Origin: Halothermothrix orenii H 168
GTDB lineage: Bacteria > Bacillota > Halanaerobiia > Halanaerobiales > Halothermotrichaceae
Length of the DNA: 64,000 nucleotides
Assembly (NCBI RefSeq): GCF_000020485.1
Contig: NC_011899.1
Coordinates: 2,488,501-2,552,500 of the forward strand
Direction of reading: 5' to 3'
Shown: piece by piece, positions 1 through 9,277 of the stretch
How the letters are laid out: every line of letters starts with the position of its first letter
Position numbering within the stretch: the stretch's first letter is position 1
Position numbers and translations under genes: made by a program
Notes under the pieces: model-generated
Told to the model about the DNA's origin: nothing
Seen by the model: only the letters and a program-made list of their open reading frames with translations
Database searches by the model: none

Positions 1-88
1 TTTGGTTTAAAACACTTTTTATAGTCTTTTCAATAAACTGTTCTGAATTATAAAGTGGAGTAATTACTGAAACTAATTCAGATCTCAT
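1..88 (-). CDS. Family 2 glycosyltransferase, N-terminal fragment cut by window edge
   Basis: Twenty-nine residues are visible, beginning at ATG 88-86 behind a strong GGAGG site (91-100). The N-terminus reads SELVSVITPLYNSEQFIEKT. The VSVITPLYN pattern is the first beta-strand of GT-A fold family 2 glycosyltransferases, which transfer sugars from nucleotide-sugar donors. The gene runs off the left edge, so length and catalytic DxD are unseen. It continues the polysaccharide locus in the same orientation as its neighbours, 36 bp downstream of the next gene. Confidence 0.75.
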   Translation of the reverse strand, partial: MRSELVSVITPLYNSEQFIEKTIKSVLNQ

Positions 89-124
89 TTAAATTCCTCC
101 ATAGATAAGTTTAAGTATATTGAG

Positions 125-1204
125 TTATAATAAATCTAACACTTGATTAATTATATTATTCCAATCATGCTTTTCCGCCCATCTTATACAATCTTCTTGG
201 TAATTCTTTTTGTTATAATATTCTTCATAAAACTTTATAATTCCCTCAGATATACTTTTAGGATCGCCACCATCAACTATCAACCCGGTCTTACCATGGT
301 TTACTGCATCCAAAATCCCTCCTGAATTACCTGCTATCACAAACTTACCATACATATTAGCTTCTAAATATACTATTCCAAAACCTTCTACACTTCCATC
401 TTTTTTAACCTCATAGCTCGGCATAACAAACAAATCACACTTTTTATACATTTCATCTTTTTGTTCTTCTGAAATAAAACCTAAAAATGTAACATAGTTT
501 TCAATATTCAATTCACTAACAATTTGTTTTAGTATTTTATTATATGGACCTTTCCCCCCGATATAATAATGGATATCTGGATATCTAGATATTATTTCAG
601 GCATAGCTCTGAGAGTATTATCAATACCCTTTCTTTGCTCTAATCGTGATAACGTAAACAATATTTTCCTATTTTTGACTTTGTTTTTATTATCAATCTT
701 TATATTTTTATAATCAATTCCAGGGTGAATTACTTTTATGTTAAATTCACCATATGTATTGCATAATTTTTTTGTAAATTTACTATTAGCAATTATTTTA
801 TTCGCATTCTTTAAGACTCTTTTTATCACAAATTTTTCAACAAAATTTTTATTGTCAGGGTAAATATCATTTCCATGTACATAAACTATATAAGGAATAT
901 TATATAATATCTTTAATAAATAAGTTATTATTCCTAGTTTCCAAGTTAAAGCAATATTAATGTAACTTTTGTTTTTCTTAAAGTCGTAATATGACTTCTT
1001 AAATAAGTCATAACCTATTTTAATTTGTGAATTATTATATTTTGAGTAATAAACACCTTTGATTTTTTCATCATTTATATTCCCTGAATATGCAGAAACT
1101 TTAACATATTCTTTTAAATACTTAAATAGATTGAAAGATAAATTTTGAATTCCACCCATTGTTTTTGATAAATAAGGAGTAAATATTGTTATTTTTTTAT
1201 CCAT
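125..1204 (-). CDS. Glycosyltransferase family 4 (GT-B)
   Basis: A 359-residue retaining glycosyltransferase, probably cytoplasmic or membrane-peripheral, adding a sugar to the lipid-linked polysaccharide repeat. The N-terminal half contains the glycine-rich GGIQNLSFNLFKYL segment typical of acceptor-domain starts. The C-terminal half has LSRLEQRKGID and the conserved E-x7-E motif EGFGIVYLE near residue 273, where the nucleotide-sugar donor binds. The length is normal for GT4. Codons are strongly AT-rich like the rest of 1-8150. Sugar specificity cannot be read from sequence. Confidence 0.85.
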   Translation of the reverse strand: MDKKITIFTPYLSKTMGGIQNLSFNLFKYLKEYVKVSAYSGNINDEKIKGVYYSKYNNSQIKIGYDLFKKSYYDFKKNKSYINIALTWKLGIITYLLKILYNIPYIVYVHGNDIYPDNKNFVEKFVIKRVLKNANKIIANSKFTKKLCNTYGEFNIKVIHPGIDYKNIKIDNKNKVKNRKILFTLSRLEQRKGIDNTLRAMPEIISRYPDIHYYIGGKGPYNKILKQIVSELNIENYVTFLGFISEEQKDEMYKKCDLFVMPSYEVKKDGSVEGFGIVYLEANMYGKFVIAGNSGGILDAVNHGKTGLIVDGGDPKSISEGIIKFYEEYYNKKNYQEDCIRWAEKHDWNNIINQVLDLL

Positions 1205-1470
1205 ATCTACAACACCTCATAGGTAGACAAATAAAATCTATATTAAAATAAAAAAACCGTATCAATATTTAATATAACCTTTACCCTTATATAGAATAAA
1301 AAATTATATTTTCCACGCACAAATATAACCTTTTATTTATTAGTGTGTGTAGTAGTGTGTGTAGCTATTTTTATTTTCTAACATCAAATTGCATAGAATT
1401 TATTTGTGATAATATTATGGCATTAATACATATATCATTGTACATCAAAATGTACCAACTCCCATAGCTA

Positions 1471-1800
1471 AAGTAGCCCAGTCAATTTTTTCCGAAAATA
1501 TTGACAGCCAACAAAGTTATAAATTTGTATACTCAAATTTAAGTTTATATCAATCAGATTAATCCTATTAACTGAAGTACCCAAGGCTGTTTTTAAAGGA
1601 TTTTGAGCTGGATTTTTTTGTTCACCTATAATCTTTTTCGTTTTTTCGTTCTGTTTTTTAGTTAAGCATCTTTGTTGGCTTAGTTTATTATTGAAAAAAC
1701 CATTAAATTGTCTGTTAAAAAATTTCCCAAAATTATTACGACTTGATACCCATACTCATCAGCTAACTTCAGATGGTTTACAGCCTTTGAATATTTTCAT
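1471..1800 (-). pseudogene. Decayed, frameshifted ORF remnant in a 687-bp gene-poor gap
   Basis: The gap 1205-1891 has no intact gene. On the minus strand two overlapping frames together read like one broken protein. One frame (about 1796-1684) gives KAVNHLKLADEYGYQVVII. A second (1755-1471, 95 codons without stop or ATG) contains EQKNPAQNPLKTALGTSVNR followed by INLIDINLNLSIQIYNF, ending at TAG 1470. Double stops at 1761-1756 and the frame change indicate decay. The family is not recognised; a dead transposase or phage-type ORF is possible. The rest of the gap is AT-rich with a short TGTGTGTAG repeat near 1344-1365. Confidence 0.35.
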
Positions 1801-1891
1801 TTCATCCTTTGTTTTATCCTTTTTTTATAAATTAAATTTACAATTTGCTTAAAAATCATAGGTATTTTACACTTTAGAGGTTCCTTTAAGG

Positions 1892-3190
1892 CTAAGAATA
1901 TTTCATCAAACTTCCTATAATCAAATATAAATAAATTTGAAATATAAATGACTCTATACCTGTAATAAACACTCCAATAATAAGGAAAGTTGACAAAAAA
2001 AGTAGCACACTATTCAAAAAATCATAATTCACTTCACTACTAAATTGCATCATCATAAGGGCTTTTCTCATACACATTATAATAATTGAAATAAATAATA
2101 TTAATCCCACAATTCCACTATTTATTAAAAGAAACAAATAAAGATTATCGACAGGATCATATGGAACACTGGGATTTCCTTGAATAAATTTAAAAATGTG
2201 CTGCCCCCCACCTAGATAACCCCATCCTTTCCCAATAAAAATATGAACAATTCCTTTACTCTTTACCCATGATGTCATTAGCGTCTTCCACTTATTAATC
2301 CTAACAAAAAAAGTATTAGTATACAAATATGTTCTTAACACTCCAATATTACTACTAAGTAAATTATTTTCAATATAAGGTACTATTATATTTAATGCAA
2401 ATACAATAACCAAAGGAATAATTAAAGAAAGTTTTAGAAAAATATTATATTTTTTTCTTTTAAGTAATAAACAATAAAACAACATAACTACTAAAGCCAA
2501 TATACTAGTTCTAGAAGTAGATATTAATATGCCTATAATTGACATAATAGAAACTATGTTGGGCATAAAACCTTTTTTTAATATGTTAAAACTTAATAAT
2601 ATAAGGCAAAACATACCGAAAGTTACAGGTTGTCTGAAAATAGAAGAAGCTCGAATATTACCAGAACGGATTAAATTTGTTTTCATTCCATCTGCCACAA
2701 AATTTATACTGGAAATAAATTCTGTGCCTAAAAAAAACTGTAATAAAGCAAAACCAATAATAAAAAGAGCTAAAAATGAAAGAATATTAATAATTTTATT
2801 AATAAATTTTTGCCAATTAATATCATGTATAATTACTATAAATATTATTAACCCATAAAAAAAAGTTACTTTTACTCCCCATAACCACTGTATTATTACA
2901 ATATTTTTATTTACAATTCCAAAATATAGATTTAAGATTAGATTAAATACAAGTAAATAAATTATAATTATAATTTTTCCCCCAAAATTAGTAATATGTA
3001 TTTTTTTCTTTTTGATTAAATATAAAATAGATAGAGCTAAGATAAAAATAAACAATACTTCTTTCCACACATTTAATATAGGTTTATTAAGAGTATTATG
3101 ATTTATAACTTTTATAACACCATGAAATGGAGCTAACAAAAAAAATAGTAATAATAACTTTAAACTAATATTTGCCATTTTAAATCTCAT
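1892..3190 (-). CDS. O-antigen ligase/polymerase-like membrane protein (Wzy type)
   Basis: A 432-residue, very hydrophobic protein with roughly ten or more transmembrane helices. It has the layout of the Wzy_C/O-antigen ligase family: a large non-cytoplasmic loop in the second half (about residues 270-350) between helix clusters, and an RTSILALVV helix start preceded by GILIST. It would polymerise lipid-linked repeat units outside the cytoplasmic membrane. It sits between two GT4 genes and upstream of none with a competing role, so it is the best polymerase candidate in the locus. ATG 3190 has an AGGGTGA site upstream; MANISL four codons on is an alternative start. Confidence 0.75.
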   Translation of the reverse strand: MRFKMANISLKLLLLFFLLAPFHGVIKVINHNTLNKPILNVWKEVLFIFILALSILYLIKKKKIHITNFGGKIIIIIYLLVFNLILNLYFGIVNKNIVIIQWLWGVKVTFFYGLIIFIVIIHDINWQKFINKIINILSFLALFIIGFALLQFFLGTEFISSINFVADGMKTNLIRSGNIRASSIFRQPVTFGMFCLILLSFNILKKGFMPNIVSIMSIIGILISTSRTSILALVVMLFYCLLLKRKKYNIFLKLSLIIPLVIVFALNIIVPYIENNLLSSNIGVLRTYLYTNTFFVRINKWKTLMTSWVKSKGIVHIFIGKGWGYLGGGQHIFKFIQGNPSVPYDPVDNLYLFLLINSGIVGLILFISIIIMCMRKALMMMQFSSEVNYDFLNSVLLFLSTFLIIGVFITGIESFIFQIYLYLIIGSLMKYS

Positions 3191-3221
3191 GTTTTTTTCA
3201 CCCTAAATTTTTTCCAACTTT

Positions 3222-4397
3222 TTATAATGAATTGTATTTTATTAACTTCAAATAATTTTGAATAACTTTATCAATATTATAAGTATCACTAACCCGTCGA
3301 AAACCTTCATTCCCTATCTTTTTTCTTTTCTTCTTGCTTTTATATAATTCTAAAATTGCATTTTTCATTTCTACTATTAAATTTTCTTCATTAACTTTAA
3401 GACCAGTTTTTCCATCTTCAACAATATAACTTGGTCCTCCACAATTTGTAGTAATTACAGGTTTTTTAACACTCCACGCTTCAATAATAGTTCTGCCAAA
3501 AGATTCTGGTCCTCCATATTTTGTAATAGAACTTGAAATAATAACATCACAATTGTAAAAAAATTCTAATGGATCTTCTATCCATCCAATAAAACTTACT
3601 TTATCTTCTATACCAAGTTTTTTAATTAATTCTTTTAATTCCAGATAATAATTATACTGTTCAGTGCTTTCTTGTGCTGAACCAGCAATTAATAATTTAG
3701 CATTAAAATTGTTTATATTTTTATTAGCTAAATTGAAAGCTTTTATTAATTTATCCAACCCCTTCCACCTAGCAAATCTTGCTGCAACACCATAAATTAT
3801 CTCATTATTTTTAGCATATTTATGTCGATAAATTAATCTATATTGTGAATTAATAATATCATTTACTATTATTCCATTAGGAATAACTTCATACTTGTTT
3901 CCACCCTTATAAAAATTCTTTAAATGTTCAGATACACAAACTATATTTTTCACAAAAGGTTCCAATAATGTTTTGGCAATTTTTTTAAAACGATAATCAC
4001 GTAATATCAAAATAAAAGGAATATTAGTTAAAAAACAAGATAAAAAGCTTATCATATGACTTATATCTGTATTACTAAAAACAATATGTGGTTTATATTG
4101 TAATATTTCAATAAAAACTAGTAAGTTACCATACAATAGTTTACTTATACCTACTATATTTTTATTTAACTTTCCCAAACTAATTACTTTAAATTTAATA
4201 TTTTCTTTATTTAGTATATTTTTCATTTTACTGTTTTCAACTAAAAATAAAACTTCATATTCTTCTTTTTCACTAATTTTTTTAAATATATCCACTATGG
4301 ACTTTTCAGCCCCTCCAAATTGAGTTTCTACATTTATTATTAAAATTCTTTTAATAGAAATCCCCCCAAAAAAACTAAAGTATTTTTTTATAAACAT
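3222..4397 (-). CDS. Glycosyltransferase family 4
   Basis: About 390 residues, GT-B fold. Near the N-terminus is RILIINVETQFGGAEKS, with the glycine-rich GGAEKS loop. The C-terminal domain has the E-x7-E donor motif ESFGRTIIE preceded by GGP and followed by VITTNCGGPSYIVEDG. The start is uncertain. ATG 4397 (or TTG 4400) overlaps the upstream gene and lacks a visible ribosome site. In contrast, a GGGGGGA tract (4361-4367) lies just before an in-frame ATT at 4355, from which the protein would begin at the conserved first strand (IKRILIINVE). Substrate unknown; part of the polysaccharide island. Confidence 0.82.
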   Translation of the reverse strand: MFIKKYFSFFGGISIKRILIINVETQFGGAEKSIVDIFKKISEKEEYEVLFLVENSKMKNILNKENIKFKVISLGKLNKNIVGISKLLYGNLLVFIEILQYKPHIVFSNTDISHMISFLSCFLTNIPFILILRDYRFKKIAKTLLEPFVKNIVCVSEHLKNFYKGGNKYEVIPNGIIVNDIINSQYRLIYRHKYAKNNEIIYGVAARFARWKGLDKLIKAFNLANKNINNFNAKLLIAGSAQESTEQYNYYLELKELIKKLGIEDKVSFIGWIEDPLEFFYNCDVIISSSITKYGGPESFGRTIIEAWSVKKPVITTNCGGPSYIVEDGKTGLKVNEENLIVEMKNAILELYKSKKKRKKIGNEGFRRVSDTYNIDKVIQNYLKLIKYNSL

Positions 4398-5532
4398 CAA
4401 GAGTATCTTTGGCTACCCTGATCCACGAATAATTTTCTTTAACAAATTCTCTAGCATTTACACTATAAATATCCCTTTCCTTATTATCTTGTAATATACT
4501 TACAATAGCATCTGCTAATTTTATACTATTTTTTGGAGGAACTAAAACACCATTAACATGATTTTCAATTATTTGAGGAATCCCACCTACTTCTGTACCA
4601 ATAACTGGTACTCCACATGCCATAGATTCTAATCCACTTAAACTAGTTGCTTCTTTTAAAGAAGGTAATACAGAAATGTCACCTAAAGAATAATATCTGG
4701 GCATATCTTCTGAAGGAATCGGACCTGTTAATATGATATATTTATTTAAACTAGCTTCATTGATGTAGTCTAAAATTTCTCTTTTTTCAGATTCTGGATG
4801 GTCAATTGGGAAATCTCCAACGAAAACAAACTTTATTTTTCCATTTAATCTTTTTATTATTTCAGGAATAGCTTTAACTAAATAAATAACACCATTCTTT
4901 TTGGCAAATCTTCTAGCACAGACAACTACCTTTTCATCTTGTTTTATTTTTAATTCTCTTTTTAACTCTTGAACATTAATATTAGGGGTAAATCTATCTA
5001 AATCAACACCATTAGATATATAATGCACTTTATCTACAGGGTATCCTAACTCTACTGTCTTTTCACAAAGTTCTTTACTAGGTGCAATAATTTCTCTTGC
5101 ATGAAATATATCTTTTTTTAATCTATCATATTCCTTCTTTTCCATTCGTAGTAAAAAGGTTGAACTATGATTCGTAAAAACTATATTATCAAAATTAATT
5201 TTTCTAGTAACATATGAATCATGAGTTAAACAATGCCAATGTAAAATATCAATACTATACTTTTTTAATATTTTTTTTAAATAATAATAATATAGAATTC
5301 TCATATTCAATCCTCTAATTTTGGGAATATCAATAATAGGAACTCTTATGACCTTCATCCCTTTGTCATCTTCAACGTTTATCTTGAAATTTTTTTGTTC
5401 TTTAAAACTACATTTTGTAAAAACGACAACATTATGTCCCAATTTAACTAAAGCTCTCCCTAATTCTGCTACATGATTAGCTATTCCCCCGATATTCGGG
5501 AGATAATCACTTGAAAATAAACATATGTTCAT
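4375..5532 (-). CDS. Glycosyltransferase family 4
   Basis: A 385-residue GT-B enzyme starting MNICLFSSDYLPNIGGIANH, the classic GT4 opening with the GGIANH acceptor loop. VVVCARRFAKKNGV starts the donor domain. KEATSLSGLESMACGVPVIG holds the E-x7-E motif, with the following GTEVGGIPQII segment. ATG 5532 has GGAGGA upstream at good distance. The stop overlaps the start region of the next gene, so the two GT4 genes are probably translationally linked. It resembles mannosyl- or glucosyltransferases of exopolysaccharide loci, but the sugar is not determinable here. Confidence 0.87.
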   Translation of the reverse strand: MNICLFSSDYLPNIGGIANHVAELGRALVKLGHNVVVFTKCSFKEQKNFKINVEDDKGMKVIRVPIIDIPKIRGLNMRILYYYYLKKILKKYSIDILHWHCLTHDSYVTRKINFDNIVFTNHSSTFLLRMEKKEYDRLKKDIFHAREIIAPSKELCEKTVELGYPVDKVHYISNGVDLDRFTPNINVQELKRELKIKQDEKVVVCARRFAKKNGVIYLVKAIPEIIKRLNGKIKFVFVGDFPIDHPESEKREILDYINEASLNKYIILTGPIPSEDMPRYYSLGDISVLPSLKEATSLSGLESMACGVPVIGTEVGGIPQIIENHVNGVLVPPKNSIKLADAIVSILQDNKERDIYSVNAREFVKENYSWIRVAKDTLDVYKKIL

Positions 5533-5600
5533 TTACAAAAATCCTCCCATTTATCGAATACCTAGTCTTAGTCTTATTATATCTTTCATGAATAACCAAT

Positions 5601-6587
5601 TTAAAAATAATTATATAAAATTCTATTAGCTATATAAACTTTTAATCCCTCTTGTTTAGCTGGATACAATAAGTGTTTTTTATTTTTATTTTCATAAAAG
5701 TTATAATTATATTTATCAATAATATATTTAAATTTTTTATTAATGATTCTAACCTCCAAAGGATTTATTTCTTCTTTCCATTTAAACAATCTTTCTGAGG
5801 AAATCGTTTTGAATTTTTTCCCTGTTGTACTGTTTCCATGCCACTGTTGGCCTTGAACAGTTGGTTTGTATAAAATTTCTTCTTTAGCTATATCTAAAAA
5901 ATCACTAATTTCATTAATAATTTTTTTTGGTTTTGTAACCAAATCTTCATATTTTATTACTAAATAATCCTTTGTAATTATCCTTTGATTTTTTTCTAAA
6001 AAATAATAACTATTATAAAGAGAGGCTATTATCCTCTTTAAAAATGGATATCCTCTTTTTGATTTAAACTTCCTTATCGAAACTAAATTTGAATAAGGAT
6101 TCCTAATTATATGAACAAATTTAGCATTTGGGAATATTTTTTTTAATTCTATAGCAAATTCAGCATTTTCTACTGACTTTTCAACAACTCTAATGTCATT
6201 TGGTAATTCCTCATTATATAAAGAATAATACATTGCTTCTATATAATTTTCAATTGATTTTTTTATATTACTATAATCGGTCCCTTGTTTTATTTTTTCT
6301 TTAAATTTCGTAATATCCCATAATCCTCTTGTATCACTATCAGCAAATCCACCTGGTGTTGTATTTGATTTGTCTATCCACTCTATATAATTATTAATAA
6401 TTTGTTTTTCATTTATATTTTCTGGATATTGTCTTCTAATGCCATAATCAACCCAATAACCATTATGTTGAAAAAAATGAGCCTCAATAGGAATAACAAA
6501 AAGCTCACTATGACCATCAAAAAGGCTTCTTAATAAACTTGTTCCAGATTTATGTGCACCTAATATAAAAATAGGGTTTTTATTCAT
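5601..6587 (-). CDS. Sulfotransferase (PAPS-dependent, polysaccharide locus)
   Basis: A 328-residue protein with both PAPS-binding signatures. The 5'-phosphosulfate loop is ILGAHKSGTSLLRS (residues 8-21). The 3'-phosphate loop is RNPYSNLVSIRKF (162-174), with the upstream VVEKSVENAEF segment carrying a probable catalytic Lys/Glu region. It would transfer sulfate from PAPS to a hydroxyl of the sugar chain or its lipid-linked precursor. Start ATG 6587 is preceded by AGGAGG. Sandwiched between GT4 and flippase genes, it suggests a sulfated surface polysaccharide. PAPS synthesis genes are not in the window. Confidence 0.82.
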   Translation of the reverse strand: MNKNPIFILGAHKSGTSLLRSLFDGHSELFVIPIEAHFFQHNGYWVDYGIRRQYPENINEKQIINNYIEWIDKSNTTPGGFADSDTRGLWDITKFKEKIKQGTDYSNIKKSIENYIEAMYYSLYNEELPNDIRVVEKSVENAEFAIELKKIFPNAKFVHIIRNPYSNLVSIRKFKSKRGYPFLKRIIASLYNSYYFLEKNQRIITKDYLVIKYEDLVTKPKKIINEISDFLDIAKEEILYKPTVQGQQWHGNSTTGKKFKTISSERLFKWKEEINPLEVRIINKKFKYIIDKYNYNFYENKNKKHLLYPAKQEGLKVYIANRILYNYF

Positions 6588-6643
6588 TAATTTACCTCCT
6601 ACATCATTTCCATTTTGATAATTTCCATGTCTTAAAACTTATA

Positions 6644-8143
6644 TTACTTTTTTCTATAATACAGTTTTCCCACTAATTTCTTTAAAACAAGCAAGTCTTC
6701 AGTAGATAAACCACCTATGAAGTAATATATTATTGCAGTCATAACAAAGAATAAGAATGTTAATAATAACAATTTAATAAGCCAAAAAATTTGTATAATA
6801 TTATTTAAATAATAAACCAACATAAAACTAATTGTCACAGAGCCAACTACTTTAAAATAATCAAAATTATATGGATGAATTTTATGATCTTTATATACTA
6901 ATAAAAGTTTTATTATATTGGTTAGTGATACTGATATTAATGATGCAACCGCTGCTCCATTTATTCCATAGTTGGGTATTAAAGCATAGTTTAATGTTAC
7001 ATTCATACCCACAACTAATATGTTGGTATACAATTCATAATGAGGATGCCCTGTCATAACATTAATATATCCTGCAGAACCCACGCCAGCATTAACAACC
7101 TGACCTATTGATATTAATACTAAAGCTGTTGATCCAGCTATAAACTCTTTTCCAAACAGATGCATTATATCCCTGTTAAAGAGTAAAATAATAGAAAAAG
7201 CAACTAAATTAATTGCTAAAATCCATTTTGTAATTATTTTATACATAGCTGCAAGTTTATCCATTTCCCCTTTATGGTGTAAAGAAGAAATCATTGGTGC
7301 AAACATGGTATTAAAAGCTATTAGGATAAAACTGCTCATTGTACCTATTCTTAGAGCTATGTTGTAAATGCCAACTTTGTCATCAGAGAGAAAATATCCA
7401 ATCATAAATGTATCAATTCTATTTATTAAGAATCCTAATAAACCTGTCAACAACAATGGAAAAGAAAACCGGAATACATCTTTTAATAGACCATGATTAA
7501 TAGATTTAATACTACTTAAAAATCCCATTTTTAAAATTTTATAAAATAAATATAGACTGGTTAAACCTAAAGATATATAGAAAGAAATTAATATACCATA
7601 AATTTTAAATCCTAGAAATGAAAATGTTATTATACAGGCTATTTTTACTATGGGAGTTAGTATATTTTGACCCTGAACAAAATATTTTATTATTCCTATT
7701 CCCCTGAATATGCCCCGGGATAACTGCGTAAAAGCTAGTAAAATTAATAAAGGCGTAGAATATCTAATTAAATCCACTAACTCCGGACTATTTAATATAT
7801 TTGTGGCAATAAATTTACTATTAGTTATGATTATAGTAGATAAAACAAAACCAGTTATTAAGGTAAATAATATTGATGAGGTTATTAATCCATTACGTTC
7901 TTCCACTTTATTATCATCAACCAATGGTGGCAAAAATGAGACCAGGCCCTGGTCCAGCCCAAACCTGGTTATAATTGGGAAAAAACTAATAAAAGTATAG
8001 ACATACATAAACCTTCCATAGGCTTCAGCACCCATATATCGGGCGACTATGAAATTAAATACAAGCCCGAATAAAACCCCTATTATGCGACCAATGAAAA
8101 CTACCCCTGATTTTTTAGTTACATCTAACAGTTCTTCTTCCAT
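6644..8143 (-). CDS. Polysaccharide flippase, Wzx/MATE-like
   Basis: A 499-residue integral membrane protein with about 12-14 helices. It opens with TKKSGVVFIGRIIGVLFGLV and FNFIVARYMGAEAYGRF, the Polysacc_synt/MurJ-MATE superfamily N-terminus. It should flip undecaprenyl-linked repeat units across the cytoplasmic membrane. RINRIDTFMIGYFLSDDKVG-type segments and paired C-terminal helices fit. It sits with a polymerase, initiating transferase and chain-length genes, so a Wzx/Wzy pathway is nearly complete. The coding sequence is AT-rich; base composition changes abruptly just beyond its start (about 8150). Confidence 0.85.
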   Translation of the reverse strand: MEEELLDVTKKSGVVFIGRIIGVLFGLVFNFIVARYMGAEAYGRFMYVYTFISFFPIITRFGLDQGLVSFLPPLVDDNKVEERNGLITSSILFTLITGFVLSTIIITNSKFIATNILNSPELVDLIRYSTPLLILLAFTQLSRGIFRGIGIIKYFVQGQNILTPIVKIACIITFSFLGFKIYGILISFYISLGLTSLYLFYKILKMGFLSSIKSINHGLLKDVFRFSFPLLLTGLLGFLINRIDTFMIGYFLSDDKVGIYNIALRIGTMSSFILIAFNTMFAPMISSLHHKGEMDKLAAMYKIITKWILAINLVAFSIILLFNRDIMHLFGKEFIAGSTALVLISIGQVVNAGVGSAGYINVMTGHPHYELYTNILVVGMNVTLNYALIPNYGINGAAVASLISVSLTNIIKLLLVYKDHKIHPYNFDYFKVVGSVTISFMLVYYLNNIIQIFWLIKLLLLTFLFFVMTAIIYYFIGGLSTEDLLVLKKLVGKLYYRKK

Positions 8144-8184
8144 TCATTATACCATGCCTTTCTTATTTATAAAATTATAATGTA

Positions 8185-9261
8185 TTAAAGACACTCTTCC
8201 ATACCATTCCTATGCAATATCTCCCTTATCTCCTTAACCTCCTGGGCTCTTTTCTTATCACAAATAAGAATGGCATCCCTGGTATTTACAATTACTATAT
8301 CCTTCAATCCAATAGTGGTTACTACTTTATCTTCACTGTGAATTATTGAGTTTTTGGTATCTATACCATAGTGTTTTCCCAGGACAACATTACCATCTTT
8401 ATCTACTTTCTTAACTCTCTCTAAAGCCGGCCAGCTTCCCAGGTCATCCCAGCCGAAATCACCGGGGATAACATAAATATCACTGGCCTTTTCCATAATA
8501 CCATAGTCGATAGAAATACCTTCAAGCTCTTTAAACTCTTCCCTGACAACCTTATCTTCCAGATCTGTTCCCAGGGCCTGTCTAATTCGTTCCATGGCTT
8601 TACTGAGTTCGGGCATGTGTTTTTCTATCTTATCCTGGATAGTCTCCACCCTCCAGACAAACATCCCGCTGTTCCAGAGGTAGGTTCCCTCTTCCAGAAA
8701 TTCTCTGGCTGTATCCAGGTCGGGTTTTTCAGTAAACTCCTTAACCTGATAAACCCTGTCCTCGTCTATGGTATGAAGAAGTTCTCCGAAGTGGATATAA
8801 CCATATCCTGTCTCCGGATGGGTCGGCTCTATCCCGATGGTAACAAGATTCGGTCCGACGGCCGCTGTCATTACCGCTTTTTGTAAAATATTTATAAACC
8901 TTTCTTTGTTTTTGATAAGATGATCAGCCGGTAACACAACCATGGTGGATCCCGGGAATTTCTTCTCTATATATAATGAAGCCAGTCCAATACACGCAGC
9001 TGTATCCCTTTTATATGGTTCTATTATAATGTTTTCTTCAGGAACTTCAGGAAGCTGTTTTTTTATGGCCTCTTTATAACTTTCATTGGTAGCTATAAAT
9101 ACCTTATCCGGTGGCACCAGTTCTTTTATCCGCTCTACCGTCTCCTGGAGCATGGTCTTCTGGTCATCAGTCAGTTTTAGAAACTGCTTTGGCCTATTGC
9201 TCCGGCTTAAGGGCCAGAAACGGGTCCCTTCGCCACCGGCCATTATCAATGCTGTTACCAT
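8185..9261 (-). CDS. manC: Mannose-1-phosphate guanylyltransferase
   Basis: A 358-residue enzyme making GDP-mannose from mannose-1-phosphate and GTP. It has the nucleotidyltransferase signature GGEGTRFWPLSRSNRPKQF (residues 9-27), VVLPADHLI, the FTEKPD segment, and GDFGWDDLGSW near residue 270, typical of the single-domain ManC/RfbM form without a phosphomannose isomerase fusion. It supplies the donor for mannosyltransferases in this locus. It is the first gene with the more GC-rich codon usage of the rest of the window. It follows the broken wzz by 16 bp, so IS polarity may affect it. Confidence 0.92.
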   Translation of the reverse strand: MVTALIMAGGEGTRFWPLSRSNRPKQFLKLTDDQKTMLQETVERIKELVPPDKVFIATNESYKEAIKKQLPEVPEENIIIEPYKRDTAACIGLASLYIEKKFPGSTMVVLPADHLIKNKERFINILQKAVMTAAVGPNLVTIGIEPTHPETGYGYIHFGELLHTIDEDRVYQVKEFTEKPDLDTAREFLEEGTYLWNSGMFVWRVETIQDKIEKHMPELSKAMERIRQALGTDLEDKVVREEFKELEGISIDYGIMEKASDIYVIPGDFGWDDLGSWPALERVKKVDKDGNVVLGKHYGIDTKNSIIHSEDKVVTTIGLKDIVIVNTRDAILICDKKRAQEVKEIREILHRNGMEECL

Positions 9262-9277
9262 CTGGTTTGCACCCTTC

